The translations under genes and the position numbers were made by a program. The notes under the pieces were generated by a model that saw only the letters and a list, made by a program, of their open reading frames with translations, did not search any database and was not told the DNA's origin. Shown here one piece after another: positions 50,962 through 59,320 of a DNA stretch of 64,000 nt (positions are counted from its first letter, which is position 1; each line of letters begins with the position of its first letter). This DNA comes from Bacteroidales bacterium (GTDB taxonomy: Bacteria; Bacteroidota; Bacteroidia; Bacteroidales; Muribaculaceae), in contig SFEA01000001.1 of NCBI GenBank assembly GCA_004557385.1, forward strand, positions 62,001 to 126,000, in the 5' to 3' direction.

Positions 50962-51625
50962 TTATAGAAATGTAGAAATCCTGCGTAACGAGTTGGTTGT
51001 GCTGAAGAACGTCACGTTCTCGCTCGAGCAAGGTGAGTTTGTGTATCTTATTGGTAAAGTAGGAAGCGGCAAAAGCAGTTTGCTGAAATCGATGTATGCC
51101 GAGATACCCATCGCCGAGGGTGAAGCGCGTATAATGGATTTCGACTTGCCGGGTATCAAGAAGAAGCAAATTCCCATGCTTCGCCGAAGCATAGGCATAG
51201 TGTTTCAGGATTTTCAGTTGCTCACCGACCGTTCGGTTTACGACAACCTGAAGTTTGTGCTGCAAGCCACCGGCTGGAAGAATAAGCAAGAAATCGATGA
51301 GCGCATCGAGGAATCGCTTCAGCAAGTGGGCATGGCTACAAAATCCTATAAGATGCCGCACCAGCTTTCAGGAGGCGAGCAGCAACGCATAGTGATTGCA
51401 CGCGCGTTGCTCAATCATCCGCAGGTGATTCTTGCCGACGAGCCCACCGGAAATCTCGACCCTGAAACGAGCACTCAAATCATATCGCTGCTGCAAGACA
51501 TTTCGAATCATGGCACGGCGGTGATAATGGCTACTCACAACATTCAGCTGGTTAGACAATATCCGGCGCGGGTGATGCAGTGCATCGACAAGGCATTGGT
51601 GTGCAAAACTTCGCTTGACGATTGA
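50945..51625 (+). CDS. ftsE: FtsE-like ABC transporter ATPase
   Basis: Cytoplasmic ATPase that normally pairs with the membrane protein FtsX at the division site to control cell-wall hydrolases. The 226-residue protein has Walker A GKVGSGKS (37-44), the Q loop in IVFQDFQLLTDRSVYDN (the DFQLL-x-DRSV step typical of FtsE), the signature LSGGEQQR and Walker B VILADEPTGNLD. No ftsX is adjacent. The chosen start, ATG at 50945, overlaps hisIE by 17 bases and fits the N-terminus; an earlier in-frame ATG lies deeper in hisIE. LolD is a possible alternative for this size class. Confidence 0.85.
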   Translation: MTKIVDYRNVEILRNELVVLKNVTFSLEQGEFVYLIGKVGSGKSSLLKSMYAEIPIAEGEARIMDFDLPGIKKKQIPMLRRSIGIVFQDFQLLTDRSVYDNLKFVLQATGWKNKQEIDERIEESLQQVGMATKSYKMPHQLSGGEQQRIVIARALLNHPQVILADEPTGNLDPETSTQIISLLQDISNHGTAVIMATHNIQLVRQYPARVMQCIDKALVCKTSLDD

Positions 51626-51686
51626 GCTGATGCCTCTTTTGAGATAAATGTATTTCTTACAGTTATAAAACAAAAAAATCAAAAAT

Positions 51687-52835
51687 ATGAATTTCCCTGT
51701 TGACGTTTTTAACAAACACAAAACACCGTTTTACTTCTACGATATGCCGCTGCTGAAAGCCACTCTCGCCGAGCTGAAAGCGCAGATTGCCGATATGCCT
51801 TACCATGTGCATTATGCTGTAAAGGCAAATGCCAATGGAACATTGCTCGGTGCCATACGCGATGCCGGATTGGGCGCCGACTGCGTGAGCGGTTGGGAGG
51901 TGAAGGCTGTTGTTGAAGCCGGATTTGCCAGCGACAAAATTGTGTTTGCCGGTGTTGGAAAAACCGACAGCGAAATTGAATATGCACTCGACCACGACAT
52001 TGCATGCTTCAACATCGAGTCGGAGCCCGAATTGCGCGTGATTAACGACTTGGCCTTGGCGAAAGGCAAGGTAGCCAACGTGGCAATTAGAGTGAACCCG
52101 AACATCGATGCTCACACCCATCGCTACATTACCACCGGGTTGAGCGACAACAAGTTTGGCATTAATCTTGAACTGCTTGGCGATGTGGTTCGTCTGGCAA
52201 ACAGTTTGCCGGCAATTCGCCTGAAAGGCTTGCACTACCACATTGGGTCGCAGCTCACCGACTTTGAGCCGTATAAGATGCTGTGCGAAGTGAACAACCG
52301 CCTTCAGGATGAGTTTGAGGCAGAAGGCGTGAGATTCGATACTATAAATGTTGGTGGAGGTCTGGGCATTGATTATGGCAATCCTGACGAAAATCCCATT
52401 GCCGATTTCAAGACATTCTTCGATGTGTTTAAGAACAACATGAAGTTGCGCGATGGACAACAATTGCATTTCGAGCTTGGTCGCTCGCTTGTGGCTCAAT
52501 GTGGCTCGTTGATTACGCGAGTGACATATGTGAAGAAGTCGGTTACAAAGCAGTTTGCCATAGTAGATGCCGGTATGTCGGACTTGATTCGTCCGGCATT
52601 GTATCAGGCTCACCATAAAATTCAAAACATTTCGAATACCGAAGGCGAGAGTGAGAAATACGACGTGGTTGGCCCGATATGCGAATCGAGCGACACCTTT
52701 GGCGAAGACGAACAACTGTCGGCGGTGAAACGCGGCGACTTGCTGGCAATACGTTCAGCAGGCGCGTATGGCGAGATTATGGCTTCGCACTATAATTTGC
52801 GACCGTTTGCACCGGCTGTGTTCGACGGCGAATGA
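51687..52835 (+). CDS. lysA: Diaminopimelate decarboxylase
   Basis: Last step of lysine synthesis, converting meso-diaminopimelate to lysine. The 382-residue PLP barrel has Lys46 in HYAVKANAN as the cofactor lysine, the substrate/PLP segments in GVGKTDSEIEYAL and NVGGGLGIDYG, and CESSDTFGED followed by GAYGEIMASHYN near the end. Length is somewhat short for LysA but normal for Bacteroidetes. Separate from the his genes by 61 bases with no clear terminator, so partial co-transcription is possible. Confidence 0.94.
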   Translation: MNFPVDVFNKHKTPFYFYDMPLLKATLAELKAQIADMPYHVHYAVKANANGTLLGAIRDAGLGADCVSGWEVKAVVEAGFASDKIVFAGVGKTDSEIEYALDHDIACFNIESEPELRVINDLALAKGKVANVAIRVNPNIDAHTHRYITTGLSDNKFGINLELLGDVVRLANSLPAIRLKGLHYHIGSQLTDFEPYKMLCEVNNRLQDEFEAEGVRFDTINVGGGLGIDYGNPDENPIADFKTFFDVFKNNMKLRDGQQLHFELGRSLVAQCGSLITRVTYVKKSVTKQFAIVDAGMSDLIRPALYQAHHKIQNISNTEGESEKYDVVGPICESSDTFGEDEQLSAVKRGDLLAIRSAGAYGEIMASHYNLRPFAPAVFDGE

Positions 52836-52890
52836 ACAGATAAATTGCTTTTTTTTGAGGTTGTTGTGATAACAATCGAAATTGATTTAT

Positions 52891-52898
52891 TATTTTTG
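52891..52898 (+). promoter_or_regulatory. -7 element upstream of the SPOR-type amidase gene
   Basis: TATTTTTG, an exact TAnnTTTG match, 18 bases before the ATG at 52917. The nearest TTG (52864-52866) is 24 bases upstream. Confidence 0.55.
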
Positions 52899-52916
52899 CG
52901 ATACATTTAATTGTAT

Positions 52917-54101
52917 ATGAGGCGATTTGTAGAAAAGAATACTGTGTTAAGAATGCTCGTTGCGGCTGCAGCTGCAATGACGGTTTTTGCAGTTTCTTGT
53001 AAACAATTCACCGTAGTAATTGATGCCGGCCACGGAGGCAAGGATTATGGCGCATGTGGCAAGAAGGTCTACGAAAAGACTGTCAACCTGAACGTGGCGC
53101 TTAAGCTTGGCGAAATGATTGCCGATGAAATGAAAGACGTGAAGGTGGTGTATACTCGCAGCGACGACCGTTTCCTTACGTTGCAGCGACGTGCCGACAA
53201 GGCAAACAAAGCCAGCGGCGATTTGTTCATTTCCATCCACACCAATTCGGTGGACAAGTCGGCAAAAGGCAGGACATCGATAAACGGAGCATCGACATAT
53301 ACCCTTGGTATGCATAAAACCGAGGAGAACCTTGCTGTGGCAAAACGCGAGAACTCGGTGATGAAACTCGAGGACGATTTCACGACCACCTATCAAGGGT
53401 TCGACCCAAACTCAACCGAATCGTATATTATATTCGAAATCAGTCAGAGCAGGCACGTTGAGCAGAGCGTGGATTTTGCGATGCGCGTGCAGCGCGAATT
53501 CAGCAACACAGCAGGCCGAAAGAACAACGGAGTGCGTCAAGCCGGATTTTGGGTGCTTGCCAAAACATCGATGCCGGCTGTGCTTGTTGAACTTGATTTT
53601 ATATGCAACCCGACGGTGGAAAGTTTCCTTGGCTCGAGTGAGGGACAGACGAAATTGGCGAAATCAATTTTTAATGCTGTGAAGTCATACAAAAAGAGCT
53701 TTTACAGCGAAACCTCCGACGAGCCTGCACAGGACAAAGGACAATCGAAAAAGAAAAGCAAAAGTAAAAATAAGAAAAAGAGCAAAGAGGTTTTTGAAGA
53801 AGAGATTTACGATAATCCCGAATCAAACGTAGGCGATGCTGAGGTGCCGAGCCAACAGATAGGTGGCGATGAAATAGAATATCGCGTGCAGTTGTTTACG
53901 TCGCCCAAAAAATTGAAATCTAACGACTCGCGAATAAAAAATATTGACGGGATTAACTATTATTACGAAAACGGACTCTACAAATACACTTGTGGCAGCG
54001 TTACAGATAAAAAAGAAGCATTATCTTTGCAAAAGAAAATGCGGAAGAGATATTCGCAAGCGTTTTTAGTGACGTTTAAGAACGGTAAAAGAATTAAGTA
54101 A
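52917..54101 (+). CDS. N-acetylmuramoyl-L-alanine amidase with SPOR-like C-terminal domain
   Basis: Periplasmic zinc amidase of the Amidase_3 fold (about residues 30-240). Zinc residues are His in IDAGHGG, Glu in YEKTVN and His in FISIHTNS; the catalytic Glu is in VLVELDFICN. The N-terminal signal ends in AVSC, so it may be a lipoprotein with Cys near residue 28. A linker of Lys/Ser (KKKSKSKNKKKSK, about 260-285) precedes a SPOR-like domain at about 315-394 (IEYRVQLFTSPKKL and YKYTCGSVTDKKEALSLQKKMRKRYSQAFLVTFK) expected to bind denuded glycan at the division septum. The start is ATG at 52917; a TTG two codons upstream is rejected. The MCE gene follows 23 bases on. Confidence 0.9.
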   Translation: MRRFVEKNTVLRMLVAAAAAMTVFAVSCKQFTVVIDAGHGGKDYGACGKKVYEKTVNLNVALKLGEMIADEMKDVKVVYTRSDDRFLTLQRRADKANKASGDLFISIHTNSVDKSAKGRTSINGASTYTLGMHKTEENLAVAKRENSVMKLEDDFTTTYQGFDPNSTESYIIFEISQSRHVEQSVDFAMRVQREFSNTAGRKNNGVRQAGFWVLAKTSMPAVLVELDFICNPTVESFLGSSEGQTKLAKSIFNAVKSYKKSFYSETSDEPAQDKGQSKKKSKSKNKKKSKEVFEEEIYDNPESNVGDAEVPSQQIGGDEIEYRVQLFTSPKKLKSNDSRIKNIDGINYYYENGLYKYTCGSVTDKKEALSLQKKMRKRYSQAFLVTFKNGKRIK

Positions 54102-54124
54102 AACTACAGAACATTATTATTTAT

Positions 54125-55021
54125 ATGAAACGGTATTTTTCAAAGGAGGCTTTGATAGCAATAACTGTTATTATCAGTTTGTGTATCCTATATTTTGGTA
54201 TTGAGTATCTTAAGGGTATCAATCTGTTTAAGCCTGCCAACTTCTATTATGCAAAGTTTGAAAAGGTTGACGGACTTGCAGTTTCGGCTCCTGTTACCAT
54301 AAATGGTTTTCAGGTTGGACAAGTGAGAGAAATCAACTACGATTATGAGAAAAACGACATCTCGGTGCTTTTGAGCTTGAACAAGGACCTTCGCATACCT
54401 AAGGAGTCGAACGTGAAGCTTTCGGTGGATATGTTGGGCACAGCTCAACTGGTGCTTACGCTTTCAGATGCAACGGAATATTACAATGTGGGCGACGAAA
54501 TACCCACTGGCGTGGTTGCTGGTTTGATGGATGCTATTGGCGGTGCATTGCCTCAGGTGAATAATTTGCTGCCAAAAATCGATTCGATACTCACCAGCAT
54601 CAACACCATTTTGGCAAATCCTGCGTTGAACAATTCGGTTTCTCGCCTCGATGGCATCACTGCCGACCTGCAATCGAGCTCAAACGATTTGAAGCGACTG
54701 ATGCATAATCAGGTTCCCGGCATCATGAATAACGTGAACGGAATTACTGCGAACCTCAATTCAACCACAGCTAACATCAACGATTTGTCAGCCGATTTGC
54801 GCAACATGCCTCTGAAGGAAACCGTTGATAATGCTAATGCAACCATGGCAAACCTGAAGTTGTTGTCGGATAATTTGAATAACAAAAACTCGTCGCTCGG
54901 CTTGCTGATGAACGACCCTACATTGTATCGTCATCTCGACAATGCAATCGCGAGCCTCGACACATTGCTCACCGATTTGCAGCGCAATCCTAAACGCTAT
55001 GTCACATTCAAGGTGTTTTGA
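54125..55021 (+). CDS. MCE-domain (MlaD-like) protein
   Basis: Probable lipid-transport component of the envelope. An N-terminal transmembrane helix (about 9-28) anchors it. The MCE domain follows at about 38-120 (FYYAKFEKVDGLAVSAPVTINGFQVGQVREI). The C-terminal half is long, helical and Asn/Asp/Leu-rich (residues about 140-298). The helix-forming repeats of the tail could form a hexameric tube as in MlaD or PqiB. No mlaE or mlaF homologue is adjacent; such partners are often elsewhere in Bacteroidetes. Probably co-transcribed with the SPOR-type amidase, 23 bases apart. Confidence 0.88.
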   Translation: MKRYFSKEALIAITVIISLCILYFGIEYLKGINLFKPANFYYAKFEKVDGLAVSAPVTINGFQVGQVREINYDYEKNDISVLLSLNKDLRIPKESNVKLSVDMLGTAQLVLTLSDATEYYNVGDEIPTGVVAGLMDAIGGALPQVNNLLPKIDSILTSINTILANPALNNSVSRLDGITADLQSSSNDLKRLMHNQVPGIMNNVNGITANLNSTTANINDLSADLRNMPLKETVDNANATMANLKLLSDNLNNKNSSLGLLMNDPTLYRHLDNAIASLDTLLTDLQRNPKRYVTFKVF

Positions 55022-55069
55022 TTCGATGTGATGAAATGACATTCTGTAAACAAAATTGAAAAACGATAA

Positions 55070-55117
55070 CGGGGTGTTATTTGAACTTATTTCAAATAAC
55101 ACCCCGATTTATTTTTT
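55070..55117 (+). terminator. Strong rho-independent terminator after the MCE gene
   Basis: A perfect 16-base stem (55070-55085 with 55091-55106) with a 5-base loop, followed by a T-rich stretch including TTTTTT. It separates the MCE unit from dnaA. Confidence 0.92.
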
Positions 55118-55403
55118 CTGAAAATAGTGTTTTTAGGTATGCTTAGAGAGGGGTTAGACCTAATGAATATTTTAGAGCTACACTTTAACATATCTGCGTT
55201 AATATATTGATTTTTAGCAAAATAATCCGATTTACAATATTATTTGAGCGCTTTGTTTAAGTGTGTGCGCCTAAATTGCTGAATATCAGTAATATTATAA
55301 TTAAAATATAAAAAGCAAATTTATTTTGCATTTTTTTTTGTAAAATATTTTGGCAAATTTTGTAGTCCCAAATTAAGATTAAGGAGTAGTACAAACAGAA
55401 AAA
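55118..55403. other. AT-rich region upstream of dnaA
   Basis: Strongly AT-rich (several runs of 8-10 A/T) and free of supported genes. I searched both strands by eye for TTATCCACA-type DnaA boxes and saw no close match. A TTTTG/TATTTTGG pattern near 55345 could be a promoter, but spacing is poor. An origin of replication is possible by position next to dnaA but not supported by boxes here. Confidence 0.4.
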
Positions 55404-56777
55404 ATGGACAAACAACAAGGCATATCATTATGGAATCGTTGTCTTGAAGTGATAAAAGACAATCTGCCGACCGAGCAATTTGAAGCTTGGTTCAAGCCGA
55501 TTGTGGCATTCGACTTCAAGGACGATAGCTTGTATCTTGAAGTGCCTTCGTTGTATTTCGTTGAACAAATCGAAGAGAAGTTCAGCGATTTGCTCCAGAA
55601 AACATTGAAGCGAGTTTTTCAGGGTAACGTAAACGTATATTATCGTTACGACTTGTCGGGCGGCGAAAAAACGAAAGATGACAGTTCGTCGATTATGCTC
55701 AAGAAGCCGAATAACGCGCCTAAAAATCCGTTTGTTCAGGATAGTGTTCCCGACATCGACCCACAGCTTAATCCCTATAATACATTTGAGAATTATTGCG
55801 GAAGCATGAGCAACAAGTTGGCGGTGAGCATAGGCATGGCAATAGCCACCAATCCGCAATGCAAGACGTTCAACCCTATGTTCTTGTTTGGAGCCACCGG
55901 AGTGGGCAAGACCCACTTGGTGCAGGCAATTGGGCTGAAGGCAAAGGAAGTCAACCCGTCGCTGCGTGTGCTTTACGTCACCGCGCGCGTGTTTGAGAGC
56001 CAGTATACAACAGCTGTGCGCAACAACAAGACCAACGACTTCATCAACTTCTATCAGAGCATCGATTTGCTCATACTCGACGACATACAGGAGTTTGCCG
56101 GAAAAATTGGAACGCAAAACACATTCTATTATATATTCAATCATCTGCAACAGCATGGCAAGCAGATAATTATGTCAAGCGACTGCCGTCCTGCCGATAT
56201 GGATGGATTTGTGCCGCGTTTGGTGTCGCGCTTCAAATGGGGCGTTACGGTTGAGATATCGAAGCCCGATTATACACTTCGCCGCGACGTGCTGAACATG
56301 CGTGCCTCGCAGGATGGATTGCTTATTCCGTGTGATGTGCTTGATTACATTGCCACTAATGTCACCGACAGCGTGCGCGAGCTTGAAGGCATCATGACTT
56401 CGCTACTTGCATATTCAACAGTGTTGAATTCAGATATCACTATCGATTTGGCAAGCAGTGTGATATCGAATGCCATAAAGACGTCGAAGAAGCAAATCAC
56501 ATTTGAGATGATAGTTGAAACGGTATGCTCGTTCTACGATGTGAATATCGATGCCGTTTATGGCAAAACCCGTAAGCGCGAGATATCGGATGCCCGCCAG
56601 TTGGTGATGTATCTTGCCAAGGAGCTGACGCAGTTGTCGTCGACAAACATCGGTGTTCGTCTGTCGCGTGACCATGCCACGGTGCTGCACTCGTGCCGCA
56701 CTGTTAAGGAACGGCTCACTGTAGACAAGAAGCTGCTTGAGGATGTTGAAAAGATTCAGAATGAATTGAAGAAATAA
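55404..56777 (+). CDS. dnaA: Chromosomal replication initiator protein DnaA
   Basis: AAA+ initiator that unwinds oriC. The 457-residue protein has an N-terminal domain (about 1-80: WNRCLEVIKDNLPTEQFEAWFKPIVA), a variable linker (80-125), the AAA+ core with Walker A GATGVGKT at 163-170 and Walker B in LLILDDIQEFAGK, and a C-terminal helix-turn-helix domain with DnaA-box contact sequence NIGVRLSRDHATVLHS near residue 415. Standard length. Single gene; a hairpin after it faces the HAD gene. Confidence 0.97.
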   Translation: MDKQQGISLWNRCLEVIKDNLPTEQFEAWFKPIVAFDFKDDSLYLEVPSLYFVEQIEEKFSDLLQKTLKRVFQGNVNVYYRYDLSGGEKTKDDSSSIMLKKPNNAPKNPFVQDSVPDIDPQLNPYNTFENYCGSMSNKLAVSIGMAIATNPQCKTFNPMFLFGATGVGKTHLVQAIGLKAKEVNPSLRVLYVTARVFESQYTTAVRNNKTNDFINFYQSIDLLILDDIQEFAGKIGTQNTFYYIFNHLQQHGKQIIMSSDCRPADMDGFVPRLVSRFKWGVTVEISKPDYTLRRDVLNMRASQDGLLIPCDVLDYIATNVTDSVRELEGIMTSLLAYSTVLNSDITIDLASSVISNAIKTSKKQITFEMIVETVCSFYDVNIDAVYGKTRKREISDARQLVMYLAKELTQLSSTNIGVRLSRDHATVLHSCRTVKERLTVDKKLLEDVEKIQNELKK

Positions 56778-56807
56778 GGGTAAATCAGAGTTTTTTGAAA
56801 AACGTAG

Positions 56808-56846
56808 ACGGCTGGATTTGCGATAGGTTATCGTTTCTCCAGCCGT
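56808..56846. terminator. Terminator between dnaA and the HAD phosphatase gene
   Basis: ACGGCTGGA (56808-56816) pairs with TCCAGCCGT (56838-56846), followed by TTTT on the plus side and a T-rich run on the minus side, serving convergent genes. Confidence 0.75.
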
Positions 56847-56898
56847 TTTCGTGATGTCCTCAAAAATTTTCTGCGCCGAAGTGGCGATTAGAGTTTCA

Positions 56899-57546
56899 CT
56901 AATCGAACAGTTGCGGGATGACGTCGAGAGAAAAGTCTTTAAATCCCGGTATGATGACGTTGGTGAGTGTACTGATTTGTTCAATAGAGCACGTTGTGCT
57001 AAGTGCAATGACTTTTGCGCCCGAAGCTAAACCGGCGGTGATTCCTTGCATCGAGTCCTCGAAAATCAGGCAGTCCTTGATGTCAACCCCAATTTTTTGT
57101 GCGCCTTTGAGGAAACATTCGGGATGAGGCTTGCTGTTGGTTACCTGGTCGCCGGTGATGATGTTAGAGAAGTTTTCGCGGAAATATGGTTGGTGGGCAA
57201 ATAACTGCTCCATCTTTTTGTCGTCGCTGCTGGTGACAATGCAGGTGGGGATGTTGTGTTGCTTGAGTTGGCTGATGAACTCCTTCACGCCCGGGCATAT
57301 TTCGTAGGTCATTGCCGCCTGGAAGGTGTTTAGCTTTGCCACAATTTCGTCTTGCACCGATTTGTCGGGGAAATAGGTGTTGAGGATTGCCGCCAGATTG
57401 CTGCCCTTGATTCGATCGGCAAAATCTGGTATGCCTGTGTTGTACTCAATTCCCATTTTTCCCCAGAAGATTGAGTATTGGCTTTCAGTGTCGACAAGAA
57501 CGCCGTCGAGGTCGAAAAGCACGCCTTTAGGAAAATTATTTTTCAT
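56899..57546 (-). CDS. HAD-family phosphatase/phosphomutase (beta-phosphoglucomutase-like)
   Basis: A 215-residue haloacid dehalogenase-fold enzyme. The nucleophile Asp12 and Asp14 are in FDLDGVLVD; IVTSSDDKK is the Ser/Thr motif, NSKPHPECF the Lys motif and LIFEDSMQGI the final acidic motif. The cap (about 18-90) is helical as in beta-phosphoglucomutase and DOG phosphatases. Sugar-phosphate substrate is likely but not certain. The start at 57546 is ATG; in-frame upstream ATG would add a stretch not belonging to the HAD fold. Confidence 0.87.
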   Translation of the reverse strand: MKNNFPKGVLFDLDGVLVDTESQYSIFWGKMGIEYNTGIPDFADRIKGSNLAAILNTYFPDKSVQDEIVAKLNTFQAAMTYEICPGVKEFISQLKQHNIPTCIVTSSDDKKMEQLFAHQPYFRENFSNIITGDQVTNSKPHPECFLKGAQKIGVDIKDCLIFEDSMQGITAGLASGAKVIALSTTCSIEQISTLTNVIIPGFKDFSLDVIPQLFD

Positions 57547-57699
57547 AATGTTGTGTGAAATTAATAATTCGTGATGCAAAGGTAGTCAAAATAATTCAAT
57601 TATTCCTCTTGCGCGCAGGGCCTGGGAGACGTTGATGTTGCCAGTGAAGGATAATTTGACGAATAATTGGCATGTGTGGTGAAAAAAACTTAGCGAAGA

Positions 57700-57731
57700 T
57701 TTGCAAGAATGGAGGGAAATGTATACCTTTG
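57700..57731 (+). promoter_or_regulatory. Promoter of tRNA-Glu
   Basis: TTTG (57700-57703), 20 bases, and TACCTTTG (57724-57731), a perfect consensus, 12 bases before the tRNA 5' end. Confidence 0.85.
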
Positions 57732-57743
57732 CAATACGGAAAC

Positions 57744-57816
57744 GGTGATTTAGTGTAGTGGCCTAGCACGCCACCCTCTCACGGTGGAGACCCGGGTTCG
57801 ATTCCCGGATTCACTA
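57744..57816 (+). tRNA. tRNA-Glu (anticodon CUC)
   Basis: A 73-base cloverleaf: D-arm GTGT/GCAC, anticodon stem CCACC/GGTGG with loop CTCTCAC (CUC at 34-36, decoding GAG), and T-arm CCGGG-TTCGATT-CCCGG. The acceptor GGTGATT/ATTCACT has a G-T pair at 1-72 and a T-T mismatch at 6-67. A discriminator A and CA follow. It has its own promoter and terminator, so it is probably functional. Confidence 0.88.
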
Positions 57817-57828
57817 CAATTAGCCGAT

Positions 57829-57867
57829 AGGACAGCTGCTTGATTATTGAGCGGCTGTCCTTTGTTT
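57829..57867 (+). terminator. Rho-independent terminator of tRNA-Glu
   Basis: AGGACAGCTGCT (57829-57840) pairs with AGCGGCTGTCCT (57850-57861), one T-G pair, followed by TTGTTTT. The 503-base gap 57547-58049 holds the tRNA unit and AT-rich sequence; a TAGTTTTG at 57945-57952 could be the -7 box for the YtxH gene. Confidence 0.85.
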
Positions 57868-58049
57868 TATGGCGGAACAAAGTGAATATTTCAATTATTT
57901 TCAAAATAAAATGTAATTTATTTTTTTATTTGAAAAAGTATTGATAGTTTTGAACTAATAATGGTGTTGAGTTGTATTTTATAATACACAACGCTGTGTG
58001 ATGAAAACGAAAAATTTATAATGTATCACTTAAAAATTATAAAGAAGTT

Positions 58050-58259
58050 ATGAAACCATTACATGTGATTCTTGCTGTTATCAGCGGTGCTGTGGCAGGT
58101 GCTGCCATTGGTTTGCTTTTTGCTCCCGAAAAAGGCTCGGACACTCGTTGCAAGATTGCTCAGCTGCTGAAGGATAAAGGCATTAAACTGAGAGGTGACA
58201 AGCTCAACGAACTCGTTGACGAAATCACTGAGCAGGTTGAAAGCGATGCAAAGGCATGA
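58050..58259 (+). CDS. YtxH-domain small membrane protein (first copy)
   Basis: A 69-residue protein with one N-terminal transmembrane helix (about 4-24) followed by the LFAPEKGSDTR step characteristic of YtxH proteins and a short amphipathic helix. YtxH is a general-stress family of unknown function, often with several copies in one envelope cluster. A second, related copy follows 64 bases on, then a holin-like protein. Confidence 0.88.
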   Translation: MKPLHVILAVISGAVAGAAIGLLFAPEKGSDTRCKIAQLLKDKGIKLRGDKLNELVDEITEQVESDAKA

Positions 58260-58323
58260 GCATTGACGCGTCGCCTTTGGTAAAGAAAGACAATAACAAC
58301 AACAAACTAACTGAAAGACAGCT

Positions 58324-58521
58324 ATGAAAGGAATAGGATTAGTTTCGGCATTTCTTGGCGGCGCCATTGTTGGCTGTGCCACAGCAATGCTGTTTGCACC
58401 AGAGAAGGGCTCGGATTTGCGCTCAAAAATCAAGGATATACTTACCCGCAAGGGCATTGATTTCACCGACGATGAGGTGGAAGCCTTGATTTCGCAGATT
58501 ACTGCTCAGATTGAGGAGTGA
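58324..58521 (+). CDS. YtxH-domain small membrane protein (second copy)
   Basis: A 65-residue protein. The transmembrane helix (about 4-24) is followed by LFAPEKGSDLRSKIKDILTRKGIDF, matching the first copy's core at LFAPEKGSD and R-x-K-I. Divergence elsewhere indicates an old tandem duplication. Both copies end in an acidic helix (ALISQITAQIEE here). Likely the same role as the first copy, unknown in detail. Confidence 0.88.
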   Translation: MKGIGLVSAFLGGAIVGCATAMLFAPEKGSDLRSKIKDILTRKGIDFTDDEVEALISQITAQIEE

Positions 58522-58594
58522 TTGGTTGAGTGGCGATATATTTCAACGAGACTACCCCCGGAAGGGTGCAGACTGAAATTGATTGAGAATTATA

Positions 58595-58637
58595 ATTCTT
58601 GACGCTGACAGGCTAAAGCAAGTGTGGCGTCAAGAAT
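58595..58637 (+). other. Inverted repeat in the leader of the holin-like gene
   Basis: ATTCTTGACGC (58595-58605) is inverted exactly at 58627-58637, an 11-base stem with a 21-base loop, 31 bases before the ATG of the holin-like gene. No T-run follows, so it is not a classical terminator; it may be a structural element in the intercistronic RNA. Confidence 0.55.
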
Positions 58638-58668
58638 GTTGTGCAAATAACAATAAAGCGATAGAAAT

Positions 58669-59013
58669 ATGGATTTGGGCAGCTATAAAGAATTGTTTGC
58701 TGAGATAAAGAAATATGTGACCCTGCAGGTTGATTACACAAAATACACCGTGACCGAGAAGATGGTGGTTTTGTTGTCGGCAACGGCAACGGCATTGATT
58801 CTCGGAGCGTTGGGTTTTGGCGTTTTGTTCTATTTGTCGATAGCTCTCGCCGATTATCTTGCCGAGGTGTTGAATTGCCAATGGGGCGCCCATGCTATTG
58901 TTGCCGGCATATATGCATTGCTGCTTGTGTTTGTGGTGATTATGCGCAAACCGATGATTGTTGACCCGATTGCAAGATTTTTATCGAAACTTTTTTTAAA
59001 GCCTAACGAATAA
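58669..59013 (+). CDS. Phage-holin-superfamily membrane protein
   Basis: A 114-residue protein of the type annotated as phage holin family (superfamily III-like), which in most bacteria is a chromosomal envelope gene rather than a prophage remnant. A helical N-terminal part (1-30) is followed by two hydrophobic helices (about 35-60 and 75-97), and a short basic tail (MRKPMIVDPIARFLSKLFLKP). Together with the two YtxH genes and the next small gene it forms a compact envelope cluster. Role unknown. Confidence 0.82.
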   Translation: MDLGSYKELFAEIKKYVTLQVDYTKYTVTEKMVVLLSATATALILGALGFGVLFYLSIALADYLAEVLNCQWGAHAIVAGIYALLLVFVVIMRKPMIVDPIARFLSKLFLKPNE

Positions 59014-59019
59014 CGAGTT

Positions 59020-59316
59020 ATGAATTCTGAAAACGATGTTAATGCAGCACGGCCTGCACAGAACGAGCAGCCGTGGGCAGGGTATGGCGTTGATGAGTTG
59101 CGTTATCGCCGCGCGTTGGCGCTTGTGCGACTCGAGGCGCAGAAAGCCACCATTGTAGAGCGTTTTAAGCCAAAGAAGAAGCCTCAAACTGAGCGTACGT
59201 TTGGCATGATGTCGGGGTTGTTTCAAAGCATACAAAGCAAACTGACGTTTGTTGACTATGTTTTGCTGGGCTATAATTTGTCGAAGTTGTTGCTTAGGCT
59301 AAAAAAGAGGAAATGA
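59020..59316 (+). CDS. Unrecognised small basic protein in the YtxH-holin cluster
   Basis: A 98-residue protein, basic at the C-terminus. It begins after the previous stop by 6 bases and ends 4 bases before prmA, so it is in the same transcript. The N-terminus is Ala/Asn-rich, the middle carries helical stretches (YRRALALVRLEAQKATIVERFK), then KKKPQTERTFGMMSG and a short hydrophobic piece (VDYVLLGYNLSKLLLRL), with LKKRK at the end. Not matched to a family with confidence. Confidence 0.65.
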   Translation: MNSENDVNAARPAQNEQPWAGYGVDELRYRRALALVRLEAQKATIVERFKPKKKPQTERTFGMMSGLFQSIQSKLTFVDYVLLGYNLSKLLLRLKKRK

Positions 59317-59320
59317 GACG

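Noticed and set aside
55118..55403. Confident oriC call
   Set aside because: No DnaA-box cluster was seen; location next to dnaA alone is not sufficient.
58669..59013. Prophage remnant because of the holin-like protein
   Set aside because: No other phage gene is nearby, and holin-superfamily proteins beside YtxH genes are common chromosomal envelope genes.
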